64,000 nt of DNA from Crotophaga sulcirostris. Taxonomy: Eukaryota > Chordata > Aves > Cuculiformes > Crotophagidae. Below are positions 12,196 to 24,200 of the stretch, one piece after another. The stretch's first letter is position 1. The number at the start of each line of letters is the position of its first letter. Below the pieces are notes generated by a model that searched no databases, was not told the DNA's origin, and saw only the letters and a program-made list of their open reading frames with translations. The position numbers and the translations under genes were made by a program. The stretch lies in the NCBI GenBank assembly GCA_013397455.1, contig VYZB01000218.1, forward strand, positions 725,278 to 789,277. Reading direction: 5' to 3'.

Positions 12196-12200
12196 CTACC

Positions 12201-12776
12201 ACTATATTTCTCTTTTCCCTTCTGGAGGATTAACTCATTCTTTCTGATTCTGATTTATCAATTAAGGCTTACCTTGGAGCAGTGAGTGCCAGGCTGCTGA
12301 GCCTACATAGTTTCCAGAGAAACAACCTGTGGTAAATATAGTGTTGCAATCAGAAGACTTCTAATAAAAATCTGTTTTGCCCATTGTTTTCATCACCACA
12401 GGGAAACTCACCCTCTTATTTTATGTCTCAGGCTAAGGAACAGATCCACTCCTAACCTGCAGAAACCAAAAGGGAGGTCAAGGTACAAGGAAATAAATAT
12501 ATCTAAATCATTAATGGATACTCTTGAGCTTTACTTAAGTCCACTCTTCCCCTGTACATATTTTTACTTGGAAACGTTCATGAAGAGGGAGTATTAGAGT
12601 GACCTCTGAAACATTCTTGAGGGTAAAGAGACAGAGGATCTCACCAGATTCTTGTTCATATGTGATGAGTAGATAAGATCAAGTCTGGTTGAGTACATGA
12701 CAGTCTATGTTCCCAGCAGATATTCTGAGTTCAACTCTCCTTCAGCCTGTTGGGAATGTAGTAGACCCAAGTTCAA
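12201..12776. other. Unique DNA between two solo LTRs
   Basis: About 580 bp separating the two LTRs. No gag-pol-like translation and no repeat recognised, so it is host DNA rather than the inside of a provirus. Confidence 0.6.
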
Positions 12777-12781
12777 GTTGG

Positions 12782-13510
12782 TGTTCTGGTTTAAGCTAAA
12801 GCAGAATCAGTTTTCTAACTTCAACTAAGCCTCATCTGAGTAACTTAATTTTCTGAAAGTTAACAGCAGGCTTTTCAGAAAGTGTTTCTCTTTAGAAGTG
12901 ATAACGTGGGGTATTGGTATGCAGAAAGGCCATTACTTATACTTAATCCTATAGAAACCAAGGCCAACCCCAAGCCCCCATGCTGCAAGTGAAAGGGGAG
13001 AAAAAGTGTCACACCTGCAGGGAGGAGAGGACAAGACAGGTGACCTGAAACTGATCAGCAGAGTATACCATCCCATATACATCATACTTGGTATGAAACT
13101 GAAGGATCATGAGGGTTAAGCTCTCTTCTTTGATGCCTGTCATCCAATGAGGACCTTATTTGTCTTTTTGCTCTGATCCTGGATCTGTGCATTCCTGAAT
13201 CTTGTTTCTGAGTCCAGTTCCCTCCTGCTACTGAGACCAGCCTGAGAACATTTCCCTGTGCCTGCTCTGCAGCATCTGTGGTGACACAATCATCCAGAAA
13301 GGAGGCAATCCTGTATATTTGTTGTTGTTGTTATCATCATCCTCATTATTATCTTTGTTTCATTAAAGCTGTTTTAGTTTTAGTTTCCAAACCATAAGTC
13401 TCTTTTTTTCATTTCCCTTTCTCCTTTCTTTAGGGGTGGGAAGAAGTGAATTGGGACCAACTGGTCGCGTTTAACTTCCAGTCAAGCTGGCCTGGGGATA
13501 AACTGTGACA
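12782..13510 (+). mobile_element. Second ERVL-like solo LTR with 5-bp target duplication
   Basis: A 729-bp LTR starting TGTTCTGGTTTAAGC and ending TAAACTGTGACA. It is flanked by identical GTTGG pentamers at 12777-12781 and 13511-13515. The poly(A) signal ATTAAA is at 13362-13367, followed by the family-typical GCTGTTTTAGTTT. A TTG/ATT-rich tract at about 13318-13350 precedes it. The terminal block GTTTAACTTCCAGTCAAGC then TGGGGATAAAC matches an avian ERVL-like LTR family distinct from the LTR at 11782. The TATA region (TTGGTATGAAAC near 13090) looks decayed. Full length with an exact duplication and no internal genes marks a solo LTR. Confidence 0.87.
13362..13367 (+). terminator. LTR poly(A) signal (ATTAAA)
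   Basis: ATTAAA in the expected R-region position of the LTR at 12782-13510, about 140 bp before its 3' edge. Confidence 0.5.
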
Positions 13511-14183
13511 GTTGGACAATATGCAACAGCCTGGCTGGAAAGTGCCCAGGCCATGTGACTAGCATGCTCATATATACTCCTGTGCACTGTTGTTTGTGTT
13601 TCGTGGCAGCTGTAGCTAGGATTTTCCAATAGCCATTCCCTGTAAGCGGGAAGTATCTGGGGCAAGAAGCAAAAGCCTTGTGAATTCTAGCACTTTAGAA
13701 TAAAGCAAAGCCCTGTAGTAGAATAACTGAAACAGAGGTATCTAGTCAAAGAACTGACTACTTAATACCAGTTTTCTAACACTTACTTTCTTGAAGGCAA
13801 GAAGGAAGAGCTTCAGAAAAGTAGAAACAACGACAAATGTCATTCGAATGTCACTAAGAAATTCTGATCTAAGATGGTAAGTTAGAGAAGACATCTGTAA
13901 GTGCTTAAAGTTAGAGTCCAACTATTAGGACTATAAAGTCCTAATCCAGCTATTTCCCCTTGAGTACATAGATTCAAGAGTTTGTTTAAATAGGAGATTG
14001 AAATAAGCTGTGTGTTTATCTTTGTGTGTGCATAGCTCTATATTTGGAGTTGGCCAAATTGAAAATTGTGGGGAGGTAACTCAGTCACTAAACTGCAGGA
14101 AGAACACATTTAAAACATACCTATGATATTACAGAAATAGTAAAGAATGCCTATTTTTCTTGTCCACCCCCATCACATAGTCA

Positions 14184-14222
14184 CGTGTGTGTATGTGTGT
14201 GCTTGTGAATGTATACACACAC
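14184..14222. repeat. Short imperfect GT/AC dinucleotide tract
   Basis: GTGTGTGTATGTGTGTG is followed by GTATACACACAC, giving a small purine-pyrimidine alternating stretch with weak self-complementarity. Confidence 0.6.
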
Positions 14223-15950
14223 AGAGAGCTGCAGGTAGTTTTGGTTGAGTTTGGGGTCAAGTTCCTTACGCCAAGTGACTCTGTGACCACAAAGTCTCCA
14301 AAAGTCCATGCCAGGACCGTTCCTTCCCTCCCTGCAGCTTGCTGTCTGTGGTTCCCCAGGGGTGCACCTCCACTGCAAACTCTGGACATGAGCGTACTCA
14401 TAGACTGGGTGATCAGTTGAAAAAAAATTGAGCTGGAGCATAAACTTGGGACTCATGCAAACATGACACAGTAGCAAATGCAACCTATGCAAATATGTTC
14501 CTGTTTCATTCACAACAACACAATTACTTTAGACTTGTCTACTCCTTTAACTTCAACGTTGTCTGTGATTGCTTTATAGCAGCCTTTTCCCATGCAGACC
14601 GCTCCTCACAGAATACTCTGGTGTCCTGATTGCACTGATAGAGTTAAGGCTATTCTCAGAAGATAGATCAATTACCTGTCACCTATTCATAATTAGTTCT
14701 TGAGGTCACAACAATTGCCTGCAAGCACATGGACAGCACTAGCGGGCATAAACAAGAGATGGGTTGTAACAATCACTAACAGAGTAATACATCTCTCTGG
14801 TCTGGTGCCAGCAGATGGATCATTCATTACAATCTGAAGAAACTCCTGCAAAATTGTGTGGAGAAAACTGAGGGTACAGCAAAGTGAATGGATGTAGCAG
14901 TGCCAGATGGACATGTATTTCTCAGATTTTTTAAATATAAAAAACCCAGATGGCTACAGTTATCATGTCTTTAGTATGTCACAAACTATTTGCTTACAAC
15001 CTGTTCTGACTCCCTTGTCACTTCCAACTGGCAATAGAAATCACCTCACTTGTATTTAAACCTCTAACAGTCAGGTGCAAAGTTTAAGCTGGCTAAAGAT
15101 CAGGTTTGGCTCCTATGGGCAGTCTAAGTGCATCTGCAGAGGAAGCTTAATCTTGCTTTTCCTGATAGGTATGTTAAAAAGGGATGGATTGCTATCCTGA
15201 ATCACTTCTTTTTCTTTGCTAAACATATAGGGAGTCTAAATATCAGCTTAGGGTGATTGGAATGATTTTTCAATGGCTGATTATAGAGAAGAGGAATCCT
15301 GTCTTAAAGACCAGTGTGAAACCTCTTGTGCATTACTGTTCTCATATATAGCTTGCAGTTAGCAAAAGCAGAGCCTAACTGTTCTGGGTCTTTTAAAAAG
15401 GATGTAGGTATCTTATTTATTTTGGAGATGTTAGCTTTTACTGTACTCTTAAGAGTATCCGTTTTACACTAGAATTTGCTGGTCCATTATGAACCCAGTA
15501 AGAAAAACACTTGGGCTCCATAAGTTATCATTTAAAATGCTATTTATTAGCACTGAAGCTATAAGGATGGAATAGTACGGACAATCTTACATCACTTCAG
15601 ATGCTGGGAACCCCTCTTTGAATAGCACTAAGGGGCCTCTGATCCATGTGCAATATGCTGTGCAGACCTTGTCTGTGGAAGACGTTGTCCCATTTTGATT
15701 ATTTGAGCAACTATACACTTTTCTTACAAGAAAACAGCTCTATTCAACACTTCTACTGTCAAACTTGAAAACTTCTTTCTGTACTTTTAGATAAAGACAA
15801 GGTCAGGCTGATGTCACGATCCCTGGTACCGAGTGGAAACTGCCTGTAGGCTCCTCCATTACAGCAAGGTGGCTGAGTTTACTCTGCGACCAAGAGATTT
15901 CCGTAGTGCAACACTGGCTGAAGGCGACCCTGGACTTGCCGAACAGCACA

Positions 15951-15969
15951 GTGCAGTGCAGCACTGCAC
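15951..15969. repeat. Exact 19-bp palindrome
   Basis: GTGCAGTGC, one central A, then GCACTGCAC: a perfect 9-bp inverted repeat. It is too short for a microRNA hairpin and lies in a slightly GC-richer patch. Confidence 0.7.
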
Positions 15970-18900
15970 AAACCTGGACCTACTTAGGTGAACTATTATG
16001 TGGATGACTAACTCCTTGATGTACAATGGTCTTCCAGTCTGAACCAGTATAATACCTTCAGAGTATCTTCTGCAGAGCTCTTCCAAGCAGCATCTGTACT
16101 TGTTTTTTTCTGCGCAAAATTTGTCCAGTCTGTTGATTGTGCACATGTATTATTTCAGGGCATTTCTGCTAAAATTCCTCGTTCCTCTACTCAATGTCCT
16201 GGGCTCTTTATTGAATAGCTGCTTTTCTGCAACAGCCTGGTATACACTAAACTTCCGAGGCATTAGCAAATGCCCACACATGGTGCCTTTGTGAAGGAAG
16301 CTTAAAACATTGCAATATTGAATTGACACAGAGCAGAGATCCAGGCTGATTGCTTTGACCCAGCATAGGAAAGACGTGTTATAACATAAGCTTTATATCA
16401 GACTTAACTGCCAGGAAATGAGTTCTGCACTAAGCTGTGTACGCTTGTTTTTCTGAAACTCAGAGGGAATTTTTGAGTCAAATTGACATCTCTCCTTGGA
16501 AGGCAGGTTCCATTTAAGATGCTTTTGTGTCCCTCACACTCCAGATTACACATGTGAAACCTTAAGGGTTATGGATGAATGACTCTGGGATTTTTAAAAT
16601 GCTGTTTTCCCACCCCTAACTATTTCAATGAGTAAACAGTTTTTCTCCCAGTGAAAGACCAGATAGTACTATTGTACATTATAGTATTTGTACCTCGGAA
16701 ACAATCATTATGGCAGATGCTGAACAAACATACAGATATTCCCAGCTCCAAAAAGTACAGCTATGGTATTTAGTTAGGAGACAGAAATTCTTCTCAAAGG
16801 AAAAATTCCTTCTCTAACAGAGGCTTATTGTCTGGAGATGTGCTTTTCAGAAGAGCAACATGAAGAAAAACAACCTGAGGGCCTCAGGATATTTCTACTT
16901 GTAGACAGACCTGTTTCTGCTCATGGCAGAGCAAAGAAGTTGGCCACATCGGTGCTTCTGGAGGGCTCTTGTGAGACTGATGATGGGGCAAGGCCAGGAA
17001 ACACTGCAGTTGGGGGCCTTTAGCTAGGCTGCTATCAAGGAGAAGACAGCACTGTATCTATGTTTTCCAGAAGATGAGACATCCTCTTGCAAAATATGAT
17101 ATCTGCGATGCCAGCAAGGACGTCAAGCTGGTCCTAAGTAAAAGTGAAAAAAATAATCACCTGAACATAAGTGCTACCTTCAGAACATGGGGTTTTGCTA
17201 TAACATCTGTTTGCAGTGGAAACAGGCTTGAGAAGGCACCACACATCTTTCTATTGGCAACTTGAGGGACTGCTGATCTTATGAAGAAGATTTAGCATTA
17301 ACCAAACGGATTGAATTTCACCTGAAAGGTCTCAGCAGCAGTGGGAAGGTCCTGAACACTATCATCTTATGAAATCAGAATGTCCAGAGTGCAACACAGC
17401 TGTGCATGCATGCATGGAAGACTGTAAACCACTCACAGTATGGTCTGTATGTTCATGGCACTTGGCTTTTGATATCAAGTGACCTGCCTGTTACAGATTC
17501 AGGGCCAGAGTAAAGGAAACCCATGCCCTTATATGCAATGAAGTCATGTTATGGGCCTTACAATAAATTTATGGGAAGTAGATCAGGCTTTCCCTTCTCC
17601 TGTTAGATGGTCTTAGTGGAAAAAAAGAAGACTAGGGTTTAAATGATACCATTTTTTATTTGGAAGAGAATCTTGGTGCACCCAGCATGACATATACATT
17701 TGCACAAAAGGATTTTCATTTGTTATTGGCTTAAGGCTAGTTTCTCTTCTCCTAGGATCTCCCCTGCCAAGGTCTGTTAGTAATTTGAGAGCTGAAGTGA
17801 ACACAGGTGCTGCCTGCCCATGCTCTTAAGTTGCTGGAGTGCAGTAGTCCATGCAAGGCAACAGCATGTGTAATTACTATTTAGCAGGTCTGTAGCTGAG
17901 GACTGTGGTCTTTGTCTCAAAGCCCCGGGCATCACTTGCTCTTATAACTTGTTCACAACTTCTCATCTGGTAGGTATTTTTTCCCATCGTTGGCTTCAGA
18001 TCCTAGATTGTACCTTGGTAACCGGTTTTGGCTTGAAACATTATGCTAGAGTATGTGTACTTCAGTCTCTTGTAAGGCTAACCAGAAAGCAAGCATGATT
18101 TTAGGGTTGCTCAAAGACAGCTTGGCAATAATTATGTAGGGAAACATTAGAGAGAACTCTAGGTTTTAGTTTTGATTGAGATGATTCTTTTATCTTTCAA
18201 CCATCTCTATCTAGATGTCTGGTGGGCTAATAAAGACCATCTCCCCAAAGTCACTTACTCATTTCTAATTATACTGTTTGGCAGAATCTCAACTATATTC
18301 AGTCCTTTCTGTACTTTATCCCTGCACTTGGTCATTTCCTCCTCCTTTTCTCTATGCGTTTAGTAAATTGCAGTATTTTCTATGCAGTCCTCCTTTTCCT
18401 TAGCCTAAGTGTCTAGACAATACAACCTCCTCTTCATATTGTGTGGATGAGCTTTCTTGCCGCGCTGATTCTATCTGATCAGGCAGTCAAGATTTTTTTT
18501 TTTTAATGGAAGTTTCAAAACTTTCCCAAAGCTGCTTTTCAAGTGTTCCCAGTCTCTCAAGCTTTCTTTTACAAAATCAAGGTCCTACAATTTTGTATCT
18601 GGCTCTTCTCCCTACAACTTGCCTTCCAAGGTCTTCTTTTGTTTCTATTCATAAATAATAATTTTCAGCTGTAAATTAAGTACATGCTCAGACTGTTGAA
18701 GTAAACATATTACAACACATAGCCAGAAGATAAAGCCTTTAAAACATCCCCATTTGCAGTTTTTTTCTCCCTTTTTTTTTCCTTGGGACTTGTATCTAAC
18801 CCTTTTATCCTATCATTCATTCAGATGTTGTGAAGGGCAGGGCAGATGTCCACAGTTTGGGTTTGTTATAGTTTGATTCTAACTTTAAAATGTTGATTCA

Positions 18901-21034
18901 GTATACAAAGTATTGATTCAACCTTGATCTGCTCATTATAGAATATCAGGCAGAGTCCTTAACTTTATCACACCCACCTATAGACCCCGTGTAGACGAAA
19001 ACTAGTTTCTGTTCCTGGAAAACTGCTAAATGCAGACTTTGACTGAGAAAAGGGGCGAGTGAAATAATTTAATAACAAAGAGATGGACTTCCTTAAATAC
19101 AGAAGCTGTTGTTATTCTATGGACAATGCCATTCAGAACTGAGAAAGTGCCCGTGAAAAGGAAATATTGGGGAATTTTTTTGACTGTAGGATACTGAGAG
19201 CAATTTACTAATTATAGTGTGTGTAAGTAATGTGAAATTGAATAAATTTTATTTTTGATTCTGAAGTTTCCAAAACTTCAAAGAGGAGATCAGGTGTGAC
19301 TGAGATTTAGGACACAAAAATTGCAGTAATTACAAGTGACATACTTGTTTAGCCTTATAATATAAGCAGAAATAGGCTGTCAAGTCCTTGGAATAATTCA
19401 AATGGAATGATGAAAAATGTTTTTTATAACCAAGAATGAATTTTTTACTCTGAGCACTAGCATTTATTATGGAAAATTCCTGGTACTTACGTACCATGCA
19501 AATTTACAAGGGTACTTACAAATACCTATGTTCAAGTAGAAGGCATAACAATAGTAGTTTCAAAATAATAGAGATCAACTTAGATCAGACATCAAAACCT
19601 AGTAAAAAACTGTTAAAGTAAATTTTTGAAAAATAAACACCACTTTTGTCACCTGTGTTAGGATTTAACAATACAAACATAGATTTATGCAATAGGGCTG
19701 AAATACTGAAATAAATATTTGCAAAAATGTCAGAAAAATGACATGCTGTCAGAAGGAGCTTCCTCTTGCCAGAGCCGGTGCACTGAAGTCCAAGTTGCAC
19801 CTCTTTTCAGATGTTTATGTGTTGCTAAGTTTGTCGATGACTTTTTTTGACACAGTTTTCATTGTTTGAAACTGTTCATTTATGATATATGGTACCTACG
19901 TAACAACTTTTCATTCCTTTCAAATACCTGCATACCCAGTTACATAAACATCTTGTGTCTTCTTTTTACCTTACAAAGAATTTAATAGGAAAATGCTGGA
20001 ACTAGCTGAAATGACCATTTTTTTTCCCAATAGCATACTGATACTTATCTCTCTGCACATTTCTTAGATATCCACTGACTTCTAGAAATTATGGGGTTAT
20101 TAAGAATATTTGGGAAAAGACAGCTACCACATTTGCCCAGCCAGCTCATATTGCATTGCTTCTTTAAAACATTGCCTATGCCTCTGCTGGTATTACAGTA
20201 CTAATATCCTCAGGAGTAACTTTCTATTGGGTACAGCAATACCATGTTTTTCATACTGCATTACCTCAGTCTATGCAAATCTGATTGCTGGATTGTGTCC
20301 TTCCTTGTGTAGGTTTGATTTCACACATCTGGATCCACCTGTACTGAATTATATAAAATGTTTTCCTTGGAGAGTAATAAATGACTTAACCTCAATGTGG
20401 TGAAGGGGCAGAAATTTTTTCTTCTTCCCCCCACTTACTGCTGTGGCTTATTTGGAAACTCAAAGCGATCTTATTTCAATTGTTTCAAACCTTTTCTACA
20501 ATACATGTCATTAATTTACTTTATTGCTTTTTTTGCCCACATTCTATTTATTATAACGGGCTGGCCTCAGTATGAACCTTGAGAGATTGCCATCCAGGAG
20601 CATTAAAAAGATTTAAATCCCTTAATGTTCAATGCTTTAAAAACTATTTTATGGTATGGCAATTAAAGGTGACATGCTGCAACTCTAATCCTGAGTGGCT
20701 GCCTAGAGTAGCAGGATTACACAGTGTACTTTGTAGGTATGGCTCAGCAGAAAATTGGCAGTATGTCCTGTTTCTCTTGCTCTTTCCTCATGCTCTGAAA
20801 AATGCAACTTTCAAAAAATGAAGAAAACAATACAGATGATTGCTGGGTTGAAAGATGATTTTTTTTTAAATTGGAAAGTTATGTGTTTTAGAAAAAAACC
20901 CAAACAGTGATCACTTAATGCGGCAGATTCCTGCTGCAGGAAATGTAACTCCTGGGGATTAGGGGTTCTTCCTTCATAGTCTTTTTGCAGAGAAAGTGGT
21001 TGAAAACTACACATTCAGACAGTACTACTAGAGG

Positions 21035-21204
21035 NNNNNNNNNNNNNNNNNNNNNNNNNNNNNNNNNNNNNNNNNNNNNNNNNNNNNNNNNNNNNNNNNN
21101 NNNNNNNNNNNNNNNNNNNNNNNNNNNNNNNNNNNNNNNNNNNNNNNNNNNNNNNNNNNNNNNNNNNNNNNNNNNNNNNNNNNNNNNNNNNNNNNNNNNN
21201 NNNN
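21035..21204. other. Assembly gap (170 N)
   Basis: A run of unresolved bases. The flanks are ordinary AT-rich unique sequence and show no shared repeat, so the cause of the gap is not evident. Translations spanning it are meaningless. Confidence 0.99.
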
Positions 21205-24200
21205 ACCTTTGAGAATCGCTTGATGTTTCTCCTCAACCACTCAACCTACAGCTGTGATTAAATGGAATAAAATTATGAAAGAAAATGTACTGTCGACAAA
21301 TCTACATGCCAATTCCAACTTTAGTGGAAAGGGATGCAGTTTCTCAGAAATTAGAAGAGCTGCACCCTGATATACTGCAGGTATATTTGATGAGCTTGCA
21401 TTCCCATTCTATTTAATCAGATGGATTAAGAAGAGGCTTTACATGTAGGAAAAGGAAGAAGAAAGAAGTGGTTCCTGTTAGTGCTCACTTGGGAAATGTT
21501 AGCCCTTCTAGAGGTACCATTCATCCATGTCCCTTCTTGGCTTCTTTATGGCCATCAGTAGTGGCACTAAACAGACACCATTGCAGATCTGAATATTCTC
21601 CATAGATTCACTCATATATACTGCCTGAACTAATCTATAACTATTGTCTTTAAGATCACCTATATACAGTTAGGAGGTGAACGGCTGAGAAAGTTAATAG
21701 ACTGAAGGAAACACAAATGAGTCTTCCCATTTCTATAGTTCTTTCACACACTGTCTGCTAACCTCTAAATATTAATCATAGTTATAAATTTCTGCTCTCT
21801 TTAATCAACATCCAGGATTACTATAGATATTGCAGATTGGCCTTAGCTGATTAACTGAGCCTTAAACAAGCAGTTCTTTGCAGCAGAGCATGTGTCTGGT
21901 TGTTTGGGTTTTTTTTTGTGTGCGTGTTTGTTTTTTTTTTAACGAAGTGCATATTATGTATTTATTTTATGTATCTCTCATCTTTGCCTTATATCATGCT
22001 GGAAGGCTCTTTAAGAATGCAATCTAAAATCCTCTCTATACAGTGTGAACCAGCATCTTACTGTGAATTGCAGGATATGTATGTATCTTTTGCTCATCTC
22101 TCACGCTGGATAACACAGGGGTATGGATTTGTTCTTTTCAAAACCAGAATGCCCTTTCAGAAACCACTTCATTGATAGAAAAAGTTGTTCCTATATTTTG
22201 AAATGTAAGGGGGTTAAAAACATTATCTTTTCTGTGCCTGTTGGCATCTTCTCTGTTAACTGGAGGAAGAGACAATAATCAGCATGCCGATCTTGCTCCT
22301 TATCTATGGCTCCAGTGGACTCTGTTGCAAGGCAAAACCAGAAATCTTGAATTTTACAGTTGGAAAAAACAAGACAATCACTCTCAGATTGAGATAAAAG
22401 TGACATATGTGAGTAATAAAAGAGTCTACATCACATCTAGCACTTTTCCTCAAGCCAGAGATTCCTTGTCAGACAAGCTACCTCAGAGGCTGATCTTCAC
22501 AACCGAAACAAAGATTGCATTTGGTTACTGTTCAAATAGGAGACCTCAGGGATGAAACCCCATACTGGTGTAGAAGCAGAGTCACCAGGTGTCACTTTTC
22601 CCTGTGATCTTGGAAAGGTTAAAGGAAACAGACATGCCATAGGGGCATTTGCAGCTCAGTAAGAAACCTGAGGTATCAGGGTGGAGATCAGGGTGCATTA
22701 AAATATAGTCTTTATTTAAACCTGTTTAAGAGATGATTCTACTGGTTTCTGGTATCTCCAGTTATAATTCCTCCAGTTATGTCAGTGCAATCATTAGTGG
22801 GGTTTGTATAGATTATATGAAGCAGTGGTGCACAAGTGAGATCAAAAGGGCAAGGCAGGAACAGTTTAAAGAGATTTTGCAAGCAGAGCAATTTCCCCCT
22901 CAGGGACTTGACACTTGTGGGTATAGTCTTTATGGCATTTTGCAAGAAGTAGCAAGATCTAATGAGGGTAGTATTGGTTGCAGTGTACTTTCCTCCTTTC
23001 TCCACAGAGAAGGGTAGAAGACCAGCAATAGAGAAGAGGCTCTGTGGTATCACGTGGAGGTAGCAAATTTTAATGAAAAATATATCTTTAGAGAATTTAT
23101 TTCCTACTCTTATGAAAGCACCTAAAAAAGTTTCACTGACGATTGCAATGCTTTACAGGAAGGGTGAGATTTCATCTCAAATATTTAATTAATTTCCTCA
23201 CTGTGGATGTCTCTATGCTGGTGTCCATATTGGAACTAGGGACTTGACTCACTCTTCATACGAAGGGACTTGATGCCCATTGAGGTGCCCTAGGTTGTCT
23301 CTCCTTGCATTCTGCTGCTGGTCCAGATGGGTCTGGGAGTCCTTCTGACATGCTCAGCAGCCGTGGACATATGTCTTTGATACATTGCAGAACACTTCTA
23401 AGCAATTTTAAGGCAAAGCTGTTGGAGAAGTCGATTGTTGTCCAGTCTGTTGTCCAGTATACAGATACTTGTCCAGTATACAGGAATGCTGGGTTCAAAG
23501 TTGTCTTGAGTCTTTGGAAAATGGAAATAAAATTCAGCTCCAGATAGCCCAGGAATTGAGAAAGGGCCATCCTGTTGCTTCACTACCCCAGGCAGATCCT
23601 GCTGATGAGCTGCTCAGCATGGAGTCGCTTTGCACTCAACAGTGCGAAGTTGTCAAAAAAAGCAAAGTTGTGAAGCCTTGTGATCAGGGACTTTGTCTGG
23701 AAGGGAAATGTGGCTTCAATTCTTAGTCTGAAAATTCGTTCAATAATTGTTTGCAGTAAAGATAAATACACAGGCACACAACCAATGTGCTCTACAAAGT
23801 GGTATGTGTTATTTATGTGCACACGCTCTTTTTCTCAGTCTCTGGACTGGTGAATTCCTGATTTGTTCACGTAAAGTAAACAAAAACCAGGAGCAATAGA
23901 GGGTGAGTAGGTTATGTGTATGTAGTTTTACATGACTTTCTTGCAATTCTCAAAGTTCTATGCTTAGCATACTCAACAGAATGATGGGTGGTGTAGATGT
24001 AAACACTCTATGGCTAAGCAGGAAGTTCAACCAAGTCTCCACTTTCTGGGCAATTGCTCCATCAGTAGACCTGCAACAAGAACAAGAAATCATGTACATT
24101 TCCTTCAGGGGTAGTATTTCAAACATCTCAATGCTGCCATGGTTTCTGGTTTTACCTGAGATCATACAAGAACTTCTTTTCTTGGTGGAATGTAATTGCA

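Larger units (their letters stand above)
13516..21034. other. Unique non-coding DNA
   Basis: About 7.5 kb in which I recognise no gene, RNA or interspersed repeat. Minor items are a short GT/AC-rich stretch at 14184-14222 and an exact 19-bp palindrome at 15951-15969. Open frames reach 110 codons with no recognisable domains. Confidence 0.5.

Noticed and set aside
11782..13510. The two neighbouring LTRs as the 5' and 3' LTRs of one provirus
   Set aside because: They differ in length and sequence, each has its own target duplication (CTACC, GTTGG), and the 580 bp between them shows no retroviral coding sequence.
15951..15969. Palindrome as a microRNA precursor
   Set aside because: A 9-bp stem with a one-base loop is far too short.
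20985..21240. Open frames crossing 21.0-21.2 kb
   Set aside because: They consist almost wholly of the 170-N gap.
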